Shown here: positions 14,598-23,057 of the stretch, piece by piece
Layout of the letters: each line of letters begins with the position of its first letter
How positions within the stretch are numbered: position 1 is the stretch's first letter
DNA from: Stutzerimonas stutzeri
Lineage (GTDB): Bacteria; Pseudomonadota; Gammaproteobacteria; Pseudomonadales; Pseudomonadaceae
Direction: 5' to 3'
Assembly (NCBI RefSeq): GCF_000590475.1
Contig: NZ_CP007441.1
Coordinates: forward strand, 3,788,660-3,852,659
Length of the DNA stretch: 64,000 nt
Position numbers and translations under genes: made by a program
The notes under the pieces: model-generated
What the model was told of the DNA's origin: nothing
The model's database searches: none
Seen by the model: only the letters and a program-made list of their open reading frames with translations

Positions 14598-15611
14598 ATG
14601 AAAGCCATCGGCTACCAGCAGTGCCTGCCCATCGATGACCCTCACTCGCTGCTCGACATCGAACTACCGGAGCCGACGCCCGGGCCTCGTGATCTGCTGG
14701 TCGAAGTACACGCCATTTCGGTAAACCCGGTGGATACCAAGATCCGTATGCGCGTGCAGCCGGAAAACGGCCAGCACCAAGTACTCGGCTGGGATGTAGC
14801 CGGGGTGGTGCGCGCGGTGGGTTGCGACGTCAGCCTGTTCAAGCCTGGCGACGAGGTGTTCTACGCCGGTGCGCTGGATCGGCCCGGCGCTAACAGCGAA
14901 CGGCATCTGGTCGATGAACGCATCGTTGGACGCAAACCGGCCACGCTGGATTTCGCTGCCGCCGCGGCGCTGCCGCTGACCTCGATCACCGCCTGGGAAC
15001 TGCTGTTTGAACGCCTGCAGATCAGCGAAGGAAAGGAAGACCACGATCAGCGCCTATTGATTGTCGGTGCGGCCGGTGGCGTTGGGTCCATCCTCACCCA
15101 ACTGGCACGGCAGCTGACTGGACTCAAGGTGATCGGCAGCGCGTCGCGCAGCGATACTCAATCCTGGGTGCGTGAGCTCGGCGCGCATGAAGTGATCGAT
15201 CACAGCCAGCCGCTCGCCGCCGAACTGCAACGTCTAGGCATCGCAGACGTCACCCATGTCGCCAGCCTGACACACACCGATCTGCATCTGCCTCAGATCG
15301 TCGAGGCGCTACAGCCTCAGGGCCGCCTGGCGCTGATCGACGACCCGGCGGGCCTCGACATCAGCCTGCTCAAGCGCAAGAGCCTATCGCTGCACTGGGA
15401 GTTCATGTACACCCGCTCGCTGTACCAGACGCCGGACATGATCGCGCAGCACACGCTGCTCAACCGCGTCGCCGAGCTGATCGACAACGGCGTACTCAAA
15501 ACCACCCTGGGCGAGCATTACGGGACAATCAACGCGCAGAACCTGCGCCGCGCCCACGCCTTCATCGAAAGCGGCAAGGCCAAGGGCAAGATCGTCCTCG
15601 AAGGCTTTTGA
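14598..15611 (+). CDS. Zinc-binding-type alcohol dehydrogenase/quinone oxidoreductase
   Basis: This 337-aa protein is a medium-chain dehydrogenase/reductase of the zinc-binding alcohol dehydrogenase family protein subgroup (quinone oxidoreductase-like). It has a GroES-like fold at the N-terminus, with VNPVDTKIR and LGWDVAGVV, and an NADPH-binding Rossmann domain with LIVGAAGGVGSILTQLARQL near residue 155. The classical catalytic zinc ligands are missing, as usual in this subgroup. The ATG at 14598 follows AAGGAG by six bases. It is divergent from the LysR gene, which is its likely regulator. Confidence 0.88.
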   Translation: MKAIGYQQCLPIDDPHSLLDIELPEPTPGPRDLLVEVHAISVNPVDTKIRMRVQPENGQHQVLGWDVAGVVRAVGCDVSLFKPGDEVFYAGALDRPGANSERHLVDERIVGRKPATLDFAAAAALPLTSITAWELLFERLQISEGKEDHDQRLLIVGAAGGVGSILTQLARQLTGLKVIGSASRSDTQSWVRELGAHEVIDHSQPLAAELQRLGIADVTHVASLTHTDLHLPQIVEALQPQGRLALIDDPAGLDISLLKRKSLSLHWEFMYTRSLYQTPDMIAQHTLLNRVAELIDNGVLKTTLGEHYGTINAQNLRRAHAFIESGKAKGKIVLEGF

Positions 15612-15629
15612 CGCGTAGGTCGGCTGAGT

Positions 15630-15650
15630 GCCGCCTCAGGACGAGGCGGC
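15630..15650. terminator. Hairpin between convergent genes
   Basis: GCCGCCTC (15630-15637) and GAGGCGGC (15643-15650) form a perfect eight-base stem with a five-base loop. It lies between the oxidoreductase and the convergent MFS gene and overlaps the 3' end of the latter. No T-tract is present, so it may be a weak or bidirectional terminator. Confidence 0.4.
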
Positions 15651-16871
15651 TTCCTGCCTGCGCTGCGGACTAGCAATCTGACCGGTGTACCAAGCCAGGC
15701 ATGCCGCCAGCAGCGCGCATACCGTGATCACCAATGCCATCGGTACGGCCGTGCCATTGTGCAGCCAACCGACCGCGGCCGACGCAACGGCGGCGATACA
15801 GAATTGCAGACTGCCCATCAGCGCCGACGCCAATCCAGCCTGTTGGCCCTGCTTCGCCATGGCGCAGGCCGTGGCGTTCGGCAGAATGCTGCCGAGGCTC
15901 GCCAGGCCCGCGAACAGCGGAATCAGCAGCGGCCAGAGCACATCCGGCCTGCTCAATGCAACGGCGAGCAACGTCGCTCCGCACGCGAAGTAGAACCAGA
16001 CGAAACGCCGCAGCCAGAAGCCCGGACCGCGCGACCGGAGCAGCCTCGCATTGACCTGCGAAACGATGATGAAGCCCGCCGCGTTGCTGCCGAACAACCA
16101 GCCATAGTGCTCGGCCGGCACGCCGTACAGCTCGATGAAGACGAAGGGCGAGCCGGCGATATAGCCGAACATGCCCGCCATCGCCACGCCGCCAGCGAGC
16201 GCGAAGACAATGAATTCACGGTCGCGAAACAAGGCGACATAGCGACCAAAGGTGCCGCTCAAGGGAAGCTTCGGAGCGTCGGCTGGCAGCGTTTCCGGTA
16301 ACCGCAGCGCGACCGCGATCCCGCACAGTGCACTGAATGCTGTCAGCGAGACGAATATCGATTGCCAACCGAAGGTGTTGAGCAGCAACCCTCCCGCCAG
16401 CGGCGCGAGAATTGGCGCGACACCCATCACCAACATCAGCTGGGAGAAAACCTTGGCCCCCTGCACCGGATCGCAGCTGTCTCGGACGACCGCGCGGGTG
16501 ATCACCATTCCGGCGCAACCGCCCAGCGCCTGGACGAAACGTGCGGCTATCAACCAATCGAGCGATGGCGCGAACGCGCAGGCCACCGAGGCAAGGGTGA
16601 ACAGCGTGACGCCGACCAGCAGCGGCAAGCGCCGCCCATAGCGATCCGCCAGCGGCCCGTAGATCAACTGACCGAAGGCAAGACCGACGAAATACGCCGC
16701 CAGCGACAGCTGGACGTGTTCGACGTCCGTCGCGAACGCATGCGCCATTGCGGGGAATGCGGGTAGATAAAAGTCGATGGCCAAGGGGCCGAAAGCGCTG
16801 AGCGCGCCCAGAATGAGCAGAATCGAAAGGGGCATTTGGTAAAAACTCGCGAAGCGGAATAGTCGACGCAT
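15636..16871 (-). CDS. Bcr/CflA family multidrug MFS exporter
   Basis: This 411-aa protein is a 12-helix major facilitator of the Bcr/CflA drug-resistance group. Motifs include LSAFGPLAIDFYLPAFPAM in helix 1, GQLIYGPLADRYGRRLPLLVG (motif A) and RFVQALGGCAGMVITRAVVRD (motif B/C region). It should export small toxic compounds across the inner membrane by proton antiport. The start is uncertain: Met at 16871 is used here, but Met at 16835 would begin exactly at the first helix as in many relatives; neither has a clear ribosome binding site. A TetR gene is divergent, with a TtgR-like operator in the spacer. Confidence 0.88.
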   Translation of the reverse strand: MRRLFRFASFYQMPLSILLILGALSAFGPLAIDFYLPAFPAMAHAFATDVEHVQLSLAAYFVGLAFGQLIYGPLADRYGRRLPLLVGVTLFTLASVACAFAPSLDWLIAARFVQALGGCAGMVITRAVVRDSCDPVQGAKVFSQLMLVMGVAPILAPLAGGLLLNTFGWQSIFVSLTAFSALCGIAVALRLPETLPADAPKLPLSGTFGRYVALFRDREFIVFALAGGVAMAGMFGYIAGSPFVFIELYGVPAEHYGWLFGSNAAGFIIVSQVNARLLRSRGPGFWLRRFVWFYFACGATLLAVALSRPDVLWPLLIPLFAGLASLGSILPNATACAMAKQGQQAGLASALMGSLQFCIAAVASAAVGWLHNGTAVPMALVITVCALLAACLAWYTGQIASPQRRQEAASS

Positions 16872-16928
16872 CGATATGCAGCGAAGCCGCAGCCGAGATC
16901 GAACATTTACAGAGAAGGTGAGATGCTG

Positions 16929-16950
16929 TTACATACACAGACGATTGTAA
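16929..16950. promoter_or_regulatory. Candidate TtgR-type operator
   Basis: TTACA (16929-16933) and TGTAA (16946-16950) form an inverted repeat with a 12-base spacer, the same arms and spacing I recall for the TtgR operator of the P. putida ttgABC pump; the following AACAACCA also resembles that operator. It sits between the divergent MFS and TetR genes, where one dimeric repressor could control both. Confidence 0.55.
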
Positions 16951-17040
16951 ACAACCAAAGTTGCAGAGATTGAAGGACAGCTCCGTATCATCCGCCCTTC
17001 CAAGGGCCTCAACGCAGCCCGATGCTGCCGTAGCTCAGAC

Positions 17041-17676
17041 ATGCGAAGAACCAAAGAAGACGCCGAAAAGACCCGTATTGCGCTGCTCGCGTCCGCCGAG
17101 CGGTTGTTTTTAGACAAGGGTGTGGCGCATACCAGCCTCGATCAGATAGCCCGCGATGCCGGCGTGACCCGTGGCGCCGTGTACTGGCATTTTCAGAACA
17201 AGGCTCACCTGTTTCATGAAATGCTCAATCAGGTGCGGCTGCCGCCGGAACAGATGACCGAGCGGCTTTGCAGCTGCACCCAGCAGCAGCCCTTGCGTGC
17301 GCTGCGCGACCTCTGCATCGAAGGTATCAGCGCGCTAGGCCGTGACGAACAGAAACGCCGCGTGATGACCATACTGCTGCACCGCTGTGAGTTCACCGAG
17401 GAACTGCGCGAAGCCGAAGAGCGCCATCATGCGTTCATCAACATGTTCATCGAGCTTTGTGAAGGGATGCTCGAGCGCGCCGCCGACAACCTGTACCCAG
17501 GCGTAACACCGCGACTCGCCGCACGCTCGGTCCATGCTCTGATCGTCGGCCTGTTCAGTGACTGGACCCGCGACGCCAGCCTGTTCGACCCGGAAGTCGA
17601 TTGCCCGGCCCTGGTCGATCCGCTCTTCCGAGGCCTGATCCGCAACTGGGACGACGCAGCCAAGGCGCTTACCTGA
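17041..17676 (+). CDS. TetR-family repressor (TtgR/AcrR-like)
   Basis: This 211-aa protein has a TetR N-terminal HTH (about residues 10-57, with TRIALLASAERLFLDKGVAHTSLDQIARDAGVTRGAVYWHFQNKAHLF) and a C-terminal MAATS/AcrR-type ligand domain with RRVMTILLHRCEFTEELREAEERHH. These features match TtgR, AcrR and ArpR, which repress efflux pumps and are released by binding drugs. Here the divergent neighbour is a Bcr/CflA MFS exporter rather than an RND pump. The spacer carries a matching operator-like palindrome (16929-16950). Autoregulation is likely. Confidence 0.88.
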   Translation: MRRTKEDAEKTRIALLASAERLFLDKGVAHTSLDQIARDAGVTRGAVYWHFQNKAHLFHEMLNQVRLPPEQMTERLCSCTQQQPLRALRDLCIEGISALGRDEQKRRVMTILLHRCEFTEELREAEERHHAFINMFIELCEGMLERAADNLYPGVTPRLAARSVHALIVGLFSDWTRDASLFDPEVDCPALVDPLFRGLIRNWDDAAKALT

Positions 17677-17694
17677 GCGCCTTTCGCCTCATGT

Positions 17695-17712
17695 GCGCCT
17701 GGTGCCAGGCGC
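17695..17712. terminator. GC-rich hairpin between convergent genes
   Basis: GCGCCTGG (17695-17702) and CCAGGCGC (17705-17712) are perfectly complementary with a two-base centre, in the 43-base gap between the tetR and copZ stop codons. The lack of a T-tract makes terminator function uncertain. Confidence 0.4.
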
Positions 17713-17719
17713 GACCCGC

Positions 17720-17911
17720 TCATCGGACCTGATAGCCCTCCTCCTCGATCGCTTCGCGAATCGCCGCGGCGCTCAGGTTGCCCTCAACCTGTACCACACT
17801 GGCTTGCAGATCGACGCGAACCCTGGCCTGAGCATCGCGCGCCTGGATCGCACGGGTCACGGCGCGCTCGCAATGAGCGCAGGTCATGCCTGTTACGTTG
17901 AAGGTCTGCAT
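17720..17911 (-). CDS. copZ: CopZ-like copper chaperone
   Basis: This 63-aa protein is a single heavy-metal-associated domain with the metal-binding loop GMTCAHC near the N-terminus and the expected beta-alpha-beta-beta-alpha-beta length. It should bind Cu(I) and pass it to the CopA ATPase or to CueR. The ATG at 17911 was chosen; a GGAG lies upstream, and a TTG at 17914 is a less likely alternative. It is divergent from copA, and the CueR box lies in the shared spacer. Confidence 0.92.
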   Translation of the reverse strand: MQTFNVTGMTCAHCERAVTRAIQARDAQARVRVDLQASVVQVEGNLSAAAIREAIEEEGYQVR

Positions 17912-18005
17912 CAATGAGGTCTCCGTGGCTGTCTATGGATAAATCGAGCTTGCCATGCAGGCGCGAAAGTCCAGTGGCTTTCGCTGCGCCAATTGGCTAC
18001 TAGAC

Positions 18006-18036
18006 TTGACCTTCCCACAAGGTAAAGGTTGAACAT
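18006..18036 (+). promoter_or_regulatory. CueR-controlled copA promoter
   Basis: A -35 element TTGACC (18006-18011) overlaps the dyad ACCTTCC-N7-TAAAGGT (18009-18029), which fits the CueR operator ACCTTCC-N7-GGAAGGT. The stretched 19-base spacer typical of MerR-type promoters puts the -10 at about 18031-18036. It lies 37 bases upstream of the copA start codon; Cu(I)-bound CueR would twist it into an active promoter. Confidence 0.8.
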
Positions 18037-18066
18037 CATTGGCCACAGGCCATTCGGGAGCCAATC

Positions 18067-20448
18067 ATGCCCAGCTCAACCTACACCTTGCCCATCAACG
18101 GCATGACCTGCGCCAGCTGTGCCGGCCGGGTCGAGCGTGCCTTGTTGAAAGTGCCCGGCGTACAAAGCGCCGCCGTAAACCTGGCTGGCGAACAGGTGCG
18201 TGTCGAAGCCACCGAAGGCCAGGTCGAGGAGCTGGTTCAGGCGGTGGAAAACGCTGGCTATGGTGTGCCGGTGCGGTCGCTGGAATTGGCGATCGACGGG
18301 ATGACGTGCGCCAGTTGCGCGGGCCGCGTCGAACGTGCCCTGCTCAAGGTGCCGGGGGTCCGCAGCGCCTCGGTGAATCTCGCCAGCGAACGAGCGCACG
18401 TCGAGTTGCTCGGGACGGTGGAGCCTGCGGTCCTGATCCAGGCCGTCGAGGCGTCTGGCTACGAAGCCCGGGCCAGCGGTATCGAACAACCGGATAGCGA
18501 CAGGACCGAGAACCGCCTGCAGCGCGAACGTCTCGCGGTAATCGTCGCGCTATTACTGGCGACGCCGCTGGTGATGCCGATGTTCGGTGAGCTGTTCGGC
18601 CTTCACTGGATGCTGCCGCCTTGGCTGCAGTTGCTGCTCGCCACCCCGGTGCAGTTCATTCTCGGTGCGCGTTTTTATATCGCAGGTTGGAAGGCCGTGC
18701 GCGCTGGCGCCGGCAACATGGACCTGCTGGTCGCCATCGGCACCAGCGCGGGCTACGGCCTGAGCCTCTATCAATGGTGGATGGCGCCGGCTGGGCAGAC
18801 GCCGCACTTGTATTTCGAGGCTTCGGCGGCGGTCATCGCGCTGGTTTTGCTCGGCAAATACCTGGAAAGCCGCGCCAAGCGCCAGACCAGCGCCGCCATT
18901 CGCGCCCTCGAGGCGCTGCGCCCGGATCGCGCGATGCGAGTCGTCGATGGTCGCGAGGAGGATGTCGCCATCGCCGCGCTACGGCTGAACGATCTGGTGC
19001 TGGTCAAGCCAGGTGAGCGCTTCCCGGTCGATGGCGAGGTGGTCGAAGGCGAGAGCCAGGCCGATGAGGCCCTGATCAGCGGTGAAAGCCTGCCCGTGAG
19101 CAAGATGCCCGGCGACCGCATTACCGGCGGCGCGATAAACGGCGAAGGCCGGTTGCTGGTCCGCACCACCGCATTAGGTGGCGAGACGGTGCTGGCGCGC
19201 ATCATTCGCCTGGTCGAGGATGCCCAGGCGGCAAAGGCGCCGATCCAGAAGCTGGTAGACAAGGTCAGCCAGGTATTCGTCCCGGCGGTGCTGGTGATTG
19301 CGCTATTGACGTTGATCGGCTGGATGCTGGCTGGCGCGCCGGCCGAAGTCGCGCTGATCAACGCCGTCGCCGTGCTGGTGATCGCCTGCCCCTGCGCCCT
19401 CGGCCTGGCCACCCCGGCGGCGATTCTGGCCGGCACGGGCGTGGCGGCGCGTCACGGCATATTGATCAAAGATGCCGAAGCTCTGGAGGTCGCGCATGCC
19501 GTGACAGCCGTTGCCTTTGACAAGACCGGCACGCTCACCTCCGGCAAGCCACGCATCGTTCATCTGCATGCCGTCGACGGAGACGATTCCAAGTTGTTGC
19601 AGCAGGCCGGAGCGCTGCAGCGCGGCAGCGAACATCCCCTCGCCCAAGCGGTACTCGACCGTTGCGCAGAATGGGACATTACGGTCACCGATGTGGAGCG
19701 GAGCCAGTCGCTCACTGGGCGCGGGATTGCCGGTGACCTCGATGGCCGCTCGCTGGCGCTGGGCAACCGCAGGCTGCTGGACGACAACGGCCTGCAACCG
19801 GGCGAAATGGCGGGCAAAGCCGAAGCTTGGGAGAACGAAGGCCGCACCCTGTCCTGGCTGATCGAGACAGCGCCGCAGCCTCGCGTGCTCGGCCTGTTCG
19901 CCTTCGGCGACAGCCTCAAGGACGGCGCCGCCGAAGCCATCGCCGCCCTCAACGCACGGCATATCCGCAGCCACCTGATCACTGGCGACAACCGCGGCAG
20001 TGCGCGCGTGGTGGCCGAAGCACTGCACATCGACAGCGTGCACGCCGAGGTGCTGCCGGCCGACAAGGCCGCCGCGGTGGCCGAGCTGAAAAAAGGCGGC
20101 GCGGTGGTAGCAATGGTCGGCGACGGCATCAACGATGCGCCGGCGCTGGCCGCCGCCGATGTGGGCATCGCCATGGGCGGAGGCACCGATGTGGCCATGC
20201 ACGCCGCGGGCATTACCCTGATGCGCGGTGATCCCCGGCTGGTACCGGCGGCGCTGGAGATCAGCCGACGCACCTATCGCAAGATCCAGCAGAACCTCTT
20301 CTGGGCCTTCATCTACAACCTGGTGGGCATCCCGCTGGCGGCCTTGGGCTTTCTCAGCCCGGTGGTGGCAGGTGCGGCGATGGCGCTGTCGAGTGTCAGC
20401 GTGGTCAGCAATGCATTGTTGCTCAAGCGCTGGGAGCCGAAGGAATAA
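18067..20448 (+). CDS. copA: Cu(I)-exporting P1B-type ATPase CopA
   Basis: This 793-aa inner-membrane ATPase has two N-terminal metal-binding domains, each with GMTCASC (cysteines 15/18 and 81/84), then eight expected transmembrane helices. The transport motif is C441-P-C443, the phosphorylated aspartate is D485 in DKTGT, and the hinge GDGINDAPAL is present near the C-terminus. It pumps Cu(I) from cytosol to periplasm. A CueR box lies upstream and cueR follows 96 bases downstream on the same strand, with copZ divergent, so the locus forms a complete copper-efflux switch. Confidence 0.96.
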   Translation: MPSSTYTLPINGMTCASCAGRVERALLKVPGVQSAAVNLAGEQVRVEATEGQVEELVQAVENAGYGVPVRSLELAIDGMTCASCAGRVERALLKVPGVRSASVNLASERAHVELLGTVEPAVLIQAVEASGYEARASGIEQPDSDRTENRLQRERLAVIVALLLATPLVMPMFGELFGLHWMLPPWLQLLLATPVQFILGARFYIAGWKAVRAGAGNMDLLVAIGTSAGYGLSLYQWWMAPAGQTPHLYFEASAAVIALVLLGKYLESRAKRQTSAAIRALEALRPDRAMRVVDGREEDVAIAALRLNDLVLVKPGERFPVDGEVVEGESQADEALISGESLPVSKMPGDRITGGAINGEGRLLVRTTALGGETVLARIIRLVEDAQAAKAPIQKLVDKVSQVFVPAVLVIALLTLIGWMLAGAPAEVALINAVAVLVIACPCALGLATPAAILAGTGVAARHGILIKDAEALEVAHAVTAVAFDKTGTLTSGKPRIVHLHAVDGDDSKLLQQAGALQRGSEHPLAQAVLDRCAEWDITVTDVERSQSLTGRGIAGDLDGRSLALGNRRLLDDNGLQPGEMAGKAEAWENEGRTLSWLIETAPQPRVLGLFAFGDSLKDGAAEAIAALNARHIRSHLITGDNRGSARVVAEALHIDSVHAEVLPADKAAAVAELKKGGAVVAMVGDGINDAPALAAADVGIAMGGGTDVAMHAAGITLMRGDPRLVPAALEISRRTYRKIQQNLFWAFIYNLVGIPLAALGFLSPVVAGAAMALSSVSVVSNALLLKRWEPKE

Positions 20449-20544
20449 CCTGCCGCCATACGCGCTGTGGCCGGCAGGGTGCCGATGGAACACCGCGCCG
20501 ACCCTGCCCACAACAACCTCACACCGATTCGTCTGGATGCGCAT

Positions 20545-20943
20545 ATGAACATTGGCCAAGCAGCAAAGAAAAGCGGGTTGTCGGCAAAGATGATTCGCTA
20601 CTACGAGTCCATCGACCTGATCTCCCCCGCCGTGCGCAGCGCCAACGGCTACCGTCACTACGGCGAGGACGACCTGCACCGCCTCGCCTTCATCAAGCGC
20701 TCGCGTGACATGGGGTTTTCGCTGGAGGAAGTGAGCAAGCTGCTCACGCTCTGGCAGGACCGCCAGCGCGCCAGCGCCGATGTGAAGGAGCTGGCTGGCG
20801 CGCACATCGAAGCATTGAACCAGAAGATCGCGGAGCTGGTTGGCCTGCGAGATACGTTGCAAGCGCTTGTCGATTCCTGCCACGGCGATGGGCGCCCGGA
20901 CTGTCCTATTCTCAAGGATTTAGAGTCACGTGGATGCTGTTGA
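20545..20943 (+). CDS. cueR: CueR, MerR-family copper-responsive regulator
   Basis: This 132-aa MerR-type activator starts with the HTH NIGQAAKKSGLSAKMIRYYESIDLI, continues with a dimerisation helix, and ends with the metal loop C-HGDGRPD-C (two cysteines with seven residues between, as in CueR) and a terminal CC pair. It should sense Cu(I) and activate copA and copZ. I chose ATG at 20545 from the family start; the frame is open upstream to 20467 but without similarity. It lies 96 bases after copA on the same strand. Confidence 0.93.
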   Translation: MNIGQAAKKSGLSAKMIRYYESIDLISPAVRSANGYRHYGEDDLHRLAFIKRSRDMGFSLEEVSKLLTLWQDRQRASADVKELAGAHIEALNQKIAELVGLRDTLQALVDSCHGDGRPDCPILKDLESRGCC

Positions 20944-20991
20944 AGCATGCATCAGCACCGTCGACAGCACGGTTCAGAGCGTCAAGATCGA

Positions 20992-21192
20992 CTAGTGCCG
21001 GCGGTGAGCAGTCCAGACCAAGACGCAGATCAGCGCGGTCATGATACTCATCTCAAGCATCATCGGCGCGCTGAGCAACTGACTCAGGACACTCTTATCC
21101 CGGTTAAGCAGATAGGTCATCAGCATCAACAGTGCCAACGCACCCATGAATACAACGATACCTTGAACGACTCCATTCAGACGCTTCATCAT
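20992..21192 (-). CDS. Small membrane protein, unknown function
   Basis: This 66-aa protein has two predicted transmembrane helices (about residues 8-29 and 45-62) joined by a short loop (LNRDKSVLSQ) and ends in TAHRRH. A GGAG seven bases before the ATG supports translation. It lies between cueR and bacterioferritin, on the opposite strand from cueR. I do not recognise the family and infer no role beyond membrane location. Confidence 0.6.
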   Translation of the reverse strand: MMKRLNGVVQGIVVFMGALALLMLMTYLLNRDKSVLSQLLSAPMMLEMSIMTALICVLVWTAHRRH

Positions 21193-21285
21193 TCACCACT
21201 CCATGTGATAACTAGGCTCGGATACTGGCGTATTGAACCCTGCGGAGTGATGCAGTTCCCAAAACGATAAAATAACGATTAGTCG

Positions 21286-21750
21286 TCAGGCCTGCGACTG
21301 CAAATAATTCTTTAGCCCGATGCGATCGATCATGCCGAGCTGCTGCTCCAGCCAGTAGGCGTGATCCTCTTCAGTGTCCAACAGCTGCAGCTCGAGAATT
21401 TCCCGCGTCTGGTAATCGCCATGCTGCTCAGACAGCGTGATGCCCTTGGCCAGGGCTTCGCGCACCTTGTACTCAAGTGCCAGATCGGCTCGCAACATTT
21501 CCGGCACGGTATGGCCTGGATGCATCGCCTCCGGCGTCATGTCTGGAGTGCCTTCGAGGAAAAGAATGCGTTTGAGCAACGCGTCGGCGTGCTGGGTTTC
21601 CTCTTCCATCTCGTGATTGATCCGCTCATAGAGCTTGGTAAAGCCCCAATCGGCATACATCCGCGAGTGCAGGAAATACTGATCGCGCGCCGCCAGCTCC
21701 CCACGCAGCAGTTCTTTCAGATATTCGATGACCTGTGGCTGACCTTGCAT
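21286..21750 (-). CDS. bfr: Bacterioferritin
   Basis: This 154-aa protein is a bacterioferritin subunit; 24 such subunits form an iron-storage shell. Di-iron ligands are visible in LLRGELAARDQYF (Glu18), INHEMEEETQHADAL (Glu51 and His54, with the heme-binding Met52 between) and ILELQLLDTEEDHAYWLEQQLG (Glu127 and His130 region). I chose Met at 21750, the family start, preceded by an AGGAGAGAG; the frame is open to 21801. It is divergent from the RND efflux operon and near the copper genes, but a link is not implied. Confidence 0.93.
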   Translation of the reverse strand: MQGQPQVIEYLKELLRGELAARDQYFLHSRMYADWGFTKLYERINHEMEEETQHADALLKRILFLEGTPDMTPEAMHPGHTVPEMLRADLALEYKVREALAKGITLSEQHGDYQTREILELQLLDTEEDHAYWLEQQLGMIDRIGLKNYLQSQA

Positions 21751-21970
21751 TGCGACTCTCTCCTGCACTGACATTGGAACGCCGGGCAATGATACGCCCA
21801 ATCATCGGCAGATTGACCGCAGCCCCATCGCCGCAGGCAAAGCCGGCTGACCAGCGGGTCACTTCAGCATAGGCCGAACTCCCGAGCCAGAGCGGGGTTC
21901 TACTGGTTTGCCGCCGCGTTTCGTACGGTCGCCGCGACGCCCTGCTCGTCTTTATCGCCCAGGAGAACGG

Positions 21971-23053
21971 ATGCCGCTTTTATCGTCGAGAAACCATTCA
22001 CGGTCTCTCTGCATCACCGCATTGATCTGCAGTTTGTTGTCCCTGTCCGGCTGTTCCGAAGACAAGGAGCCAGCGCAAGTCCCGCCACGCGTCGCCGTCG
22101 TCGAGCCGCTGCAGCGCATTGATAACGGCCCCGAGTCGTTGAGCTTTCCCGGCGTGGTCGAAAGCGTAACCAGCACGCAGCTGGCGTTCCAGGTGCCGGG
22201 CCGTGTCGAGCGGATCCTTGTCGACGAGGGCGAACGCGTTGAAAAAGGTCAGCCGGTGGCCAAGCTCGATGACACCGACTACGAGCTGCAACTGCGCGAA
22301 GCCGAGGCGCGGCTGCGCCAGCTGGAGGCAGATCTGGCGCGCAAGCGTGCCCTTTTGGCCGAGGGGATTCTCGCCCCCGCCGCGGTCGAGCCGCTGCAGG
22401 CCAATGTGGTGGCGGCGCGGGTCGCCCGTGACAGCGCCCTCCGCGATATCAATCACAGCACGCTGGAGGCACCGTTCGATGGTGTGGTCGCGCGCCGGCT
22501 GGTCGAACCGGACATGGTGGTCGCCACGGGTACGCCCGTGCTTGAGCTGCAGAACAATCAACACATCGAGGTCACGGTCGACCTGCCAGAGAGCGCGGCG
22601 CTGAGCATCCCGCTGAACAAAACATTGGAGGCCGAAGGCGAACTGGTGATCGCCGACCTGACCCTGCCGCTGGCCTACAAGGAACACAGCACCCAGCCCC
22701 GCGAAGGCTCACGCACCTACAGCCTGACACTGCAGGGCGAGCCGCCGGCCGACTACAACCTGCTGCCGGGAATGGCCATGCGGGTTCGCCTGCAGCGCCC
22801 GCCTGCTCCGCAAGACCATCCGCAGCCGCGCTTCCGCCTGCCACTCAACGCCGTGCAAACAGCGCCGAACGGCAGCCATTACCTCTGGTTGGCGGTGGAC
22901 GGCCATGCCCAACGCCAGGATTTGCAGCTAGAGCGCATCGAAAACGATCACGCGGTGGTCAGCGGCGAGCTGAACAACGACATGCTGGTAGTGGTAGCGG
23001 GCGGCAGCAAACTGTCGGAAGACCAACCGATCAAAGCCGAACGGCGGAAGTAA
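21971..23053 (+). CDS. RND efflux periplasmic adaptor (lipoprotein)
   Basis: This 360-aa membrane fusion protein has a lipoprotein signal ending in SLLSLSGC, a lipoyl-like barrel-sandwich domain (LAFQVPGRVERILVDEGERVEKGQPVAKLDDTDYELQL), an alpha-helical hairpin (about 110-165) and a beta-barrel region starting near TLEAPFDGVVARR. It would link the inner-membrane pump to the outer-membrane channel. The ATG at 21971 follows AGGAG. It is the first gene of a three-gene pump operon, four bases ahead of the permease. The substrate is unknown. Confidence 0.92.
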   Translation: MPLLSSRNHSRSLCITALICSLLSLSGCSEDKEPAQVPPRVAVVEPLQRIDNGPESLSFPGVVESVTSTQLAFQVPGRVERILVDEGERVEKGQPVAKLDDTDYELQLREAEARLRQLEADLARKRALLAEGILAPAAVEPLQANVVAARVARDSALRDINHSTLEAPFDGVVARRLVEPDMVVATGTPVLELQNNQHIEVTVDLPESAALSIPLNKTLEAEGELVIADLTLPLAYKEHSTQPREGSRTYSLTLQGEPPADYNLLPGMAMRVRLQRPPAPQDHPQPRFRLPLNAVQTAPNGSHYLWLAVDGHAQRQDLQLERIENDHAVVSGELNNDMLVVVAGGSKLSEDQPIKAERRK

Positions 23054-23057
23054 ACGG

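Noticed and set aside
19303..20883. Minus-strand frame of 526 codons opposite copA and cueR.
   Set aside because: Both plus-strand genes have unmistakable motifs; the antisense frame has compositional bias only.
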